Below are positions 63,156 through 64,000 of a stretch of DNA of 64,000 nt, one piece after another. The stretch covers positions 114,854 through 178,853 of the forward strand of contig VFZF01000006.1 in assembly GCA_016871335.1 (NCBI GenBank). Reading direction: 5' to 3'. The notes under the pieces are model-generated. The model did no database searches. It saw nothing but the letters and a program-made list of their open reading frames with translations, and was not told where the DNA came from. The DNA is from Acidimicrobiia bacterium (GTDB lineage Bacteria > Acidobacteriota > Vicinamibacteria > Vicinamibacterales > SCN-69-37). Position 1 is the stretch's first letter. The number at the start of each line of letters is the position of its first letter. The translations under genes were made by a program, and so were the position numbers.

Positions 63156-64000
63156 CAAGACGTGGGGTGAGTATACAAGGGCCAGAGCCAGGCTGCGCCC
63201 CGAACGCCACTGGCATCGCCGTACGCGGCCGGCACAAAGCGGGTGGACACGACGTCGGAGAACGTCCACTCCGCCCAGCGCGCGGGAACCCGTTCGTAAA
63301 TTCCCGGAATCCGCGACAAGCCGCCCCCCACCACAATGACGTCAGGGTCGAGCAGGTTGATGACGGTCGCCAGCGACCGCGCGAGCCGGCCCTCCCATGT
63401 GGCCAGTGTCTCGCACGCCGCCGGTTCCCCAGCACCCGCCCGGGCCACCACGACTTCACCGGGGACCACATCTCCGGCCGCCAGAGTGTATTCGCGCGCC
63501 AGTGCCGGGCCGGACAACCAGGTCTCGATACAGCCGGTGCGGCCGCAATAACACGTCTGCCCCGGCCACTCGGTCGCGTCGGGCCAGGGCAGCGGATTGT
63601 GTCCCCACTCGCCGCCGATGGCGTTCGCCCCTTCCAACAGGCGGCCATCCACCACCACCCCACCTCCGGTGCCGGTGCCCAGGATGACGCCAAACACCAC
63701 GCCCGCGCCCGCCGCAGCGCCATCCGCAGCCTCCGACATGACCAGACAGTTCGCGTCGTTGGCCAGCCGCACATGCCGGCCCAGTGCGGCCTCGAGATCG
63801 GCGTGCAGCGGCTTCTGATTCAGCCACGTGGAGTTCGCGTTCTTGATCAGGCCGGTGACCCGCGACGGCGCGCCGGGAATGCCGATGCCTACCGTGACCG
63901 TCGCGCCGACCGCCTCCTCGCCCGCCCGCACCAGATCAGCGATCGCGCCAATCGTGCCGGCGTAGTCATGCCGCGGCGTCGGGACGCGCATCGTCCACAC
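63155..64000 (-). CDS. ROK-family sugar kinase (partial)
   Basis: The visible 281 residues lack the N-terminus, which lies beyond the window. They show VGIGIPGAPSR, NDANCLVMSEA (catalytic Asp), the ATP loop VILGTGTGGGVVVDGRLLEG, the substrate and zinc motif GGEWGHNPL...CYCGRTGCIETWLSG, and VVGGGLS. This pattern fits N-acetylglucosamine/N-acetylmannosamine kinases and fructokinases; specificity is not clear. It is a true kinase form without an HTH domain in view. Its stop overlaps the phoH start, placing it first in the visible part of the phoH-ybeY-era run. Confidence 0.9.
   Translation of the reverse strand: MWTMRVPTPRHDYAGTIGAIADLVRAGEEAVGATVTVGIGIPGAPSRVTGLIKNANSTWLNQKPLHADLEAALGRHVRLANDANCLVMSEAADGAAAGAGVVFGVILGTGTGGGVVVDGRLLEGANAIGGEWGHNPLPWPDATEWPGQTCYCGRTGCIETWLSGPALAREYTLAAGDVVPGEVVVARAGAGEPAACETLATWEGRLARSLATVINLLDPDVIVVGGGLSRIPGIYERVPARWAEWTFSDVVSTRFVPAAYGDASGVRGAAWLWPLYTHPTS

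Overview
This is a GC-rich bacterial chromosome segment made mostly of closely packed, co-directional genes, many sharing 4-nt ATGA or GTGA stop/start overlaps. The mix fits an Acidobacteriota lineage, possibly Vicinamibacteria: a VWFA-related secreted protein of the acidobacterial type, a large Ala/Arg-rich outer-membrane receptor, Gram-negative Mla and CcmE genes, recA and an eleven-gene nuo cluster. The lineage is inferred from gene content; no rRNA is present. Two tRNAs are seen (Phe-GAA, Val-CAC). No CRISPR array, intact insertion sequence or prophage was found.

Layout. 1-3.3 kb: partial ccmE, maf, a DUF721/DciA-like gene, then thiolase and 3-hydroxyacyl-CoA dehydrogenase. 3.3-6.4 kb: a DUF457 membrane protein, recA with a near-consensus promoter and a terminator, a DUF4214 exported protein and tRNA-Phe. 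6.5-16.2 kb: nuoA-B-C-D-H-I-J-K-L-M-N on the minus strand, with no nuoE, nuoF or nuoG. 16.3-22.9 kb: DUF2207 protein, rsgA, an adaptor plus ABC ATPase without a permease, a 70-residue Fis-type HTH fragment, and mscS. 22.8-27 kb: a nucleoside/nucleobase block (deoC, rpiB, hpt, membrane-anchored amidohydrolase, divergent upp). The deoC and rpiB products carry N-terminal extensions like those of bacterial-microcompartment cargo enzymes. 27-31 kb: a multicopper-oxidase remnant, a TonB-dependent-receptor-like protein, a frameshifted exported protein behind a G10 tract, and a CYTH protein. 31-36.5 kb: uvrB-mlaE-mlaF-mlaD-ytxH-DUF948. 36.5-44.2 kb: VWFA protein, DHH phosphoesterase, Cys/Met PLP enzyme, a patatin-like protein without its serine, greA, an rRNA/tRNA methyltransferase and rarA. 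44.2-46.6 kb: a decay zone with a shortened membrane protein, a dinB-like gene with two nonsense codons, an internally deleted Cdd1-like gene, a RidA-type lipoprotein and a broken ParDE-type toxin-antitoxin pair. 46.6-64 kb: mutL, ppdK, glyS-glyQ-recO-mgtE, an LTA-synthase-like sulfatase with an in-frame TGA, a frameshifted glycosyltransferase, era-CNNM/CBS-ybeY-phoH and a partial ROK kinase.

How the genes work together. Energy metabolism is represented by the membrane and connecting arms of complex I and by C4 acyl-CoA enzymes. The deoC/rpiB/hpt/upp block would process nucleosides: the bases go to PRPP salvage and the pentose phosphates to aldolase and isomerase. The Mla operon serves outer-membrane lipid transport. 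Housekeeping genes are all intact, whereas about ten accessory genes are broken.

Most notable signals: the microcompartment-like deoC/rpiB pair with an RpiB active-site Cys-to-Asp change; a five-copy 10-bp tandem repeat inside mutL; a short repeat dispersed at gene ends; a histone-H1-like tail on PPDK; and the cluster of decaying genes.
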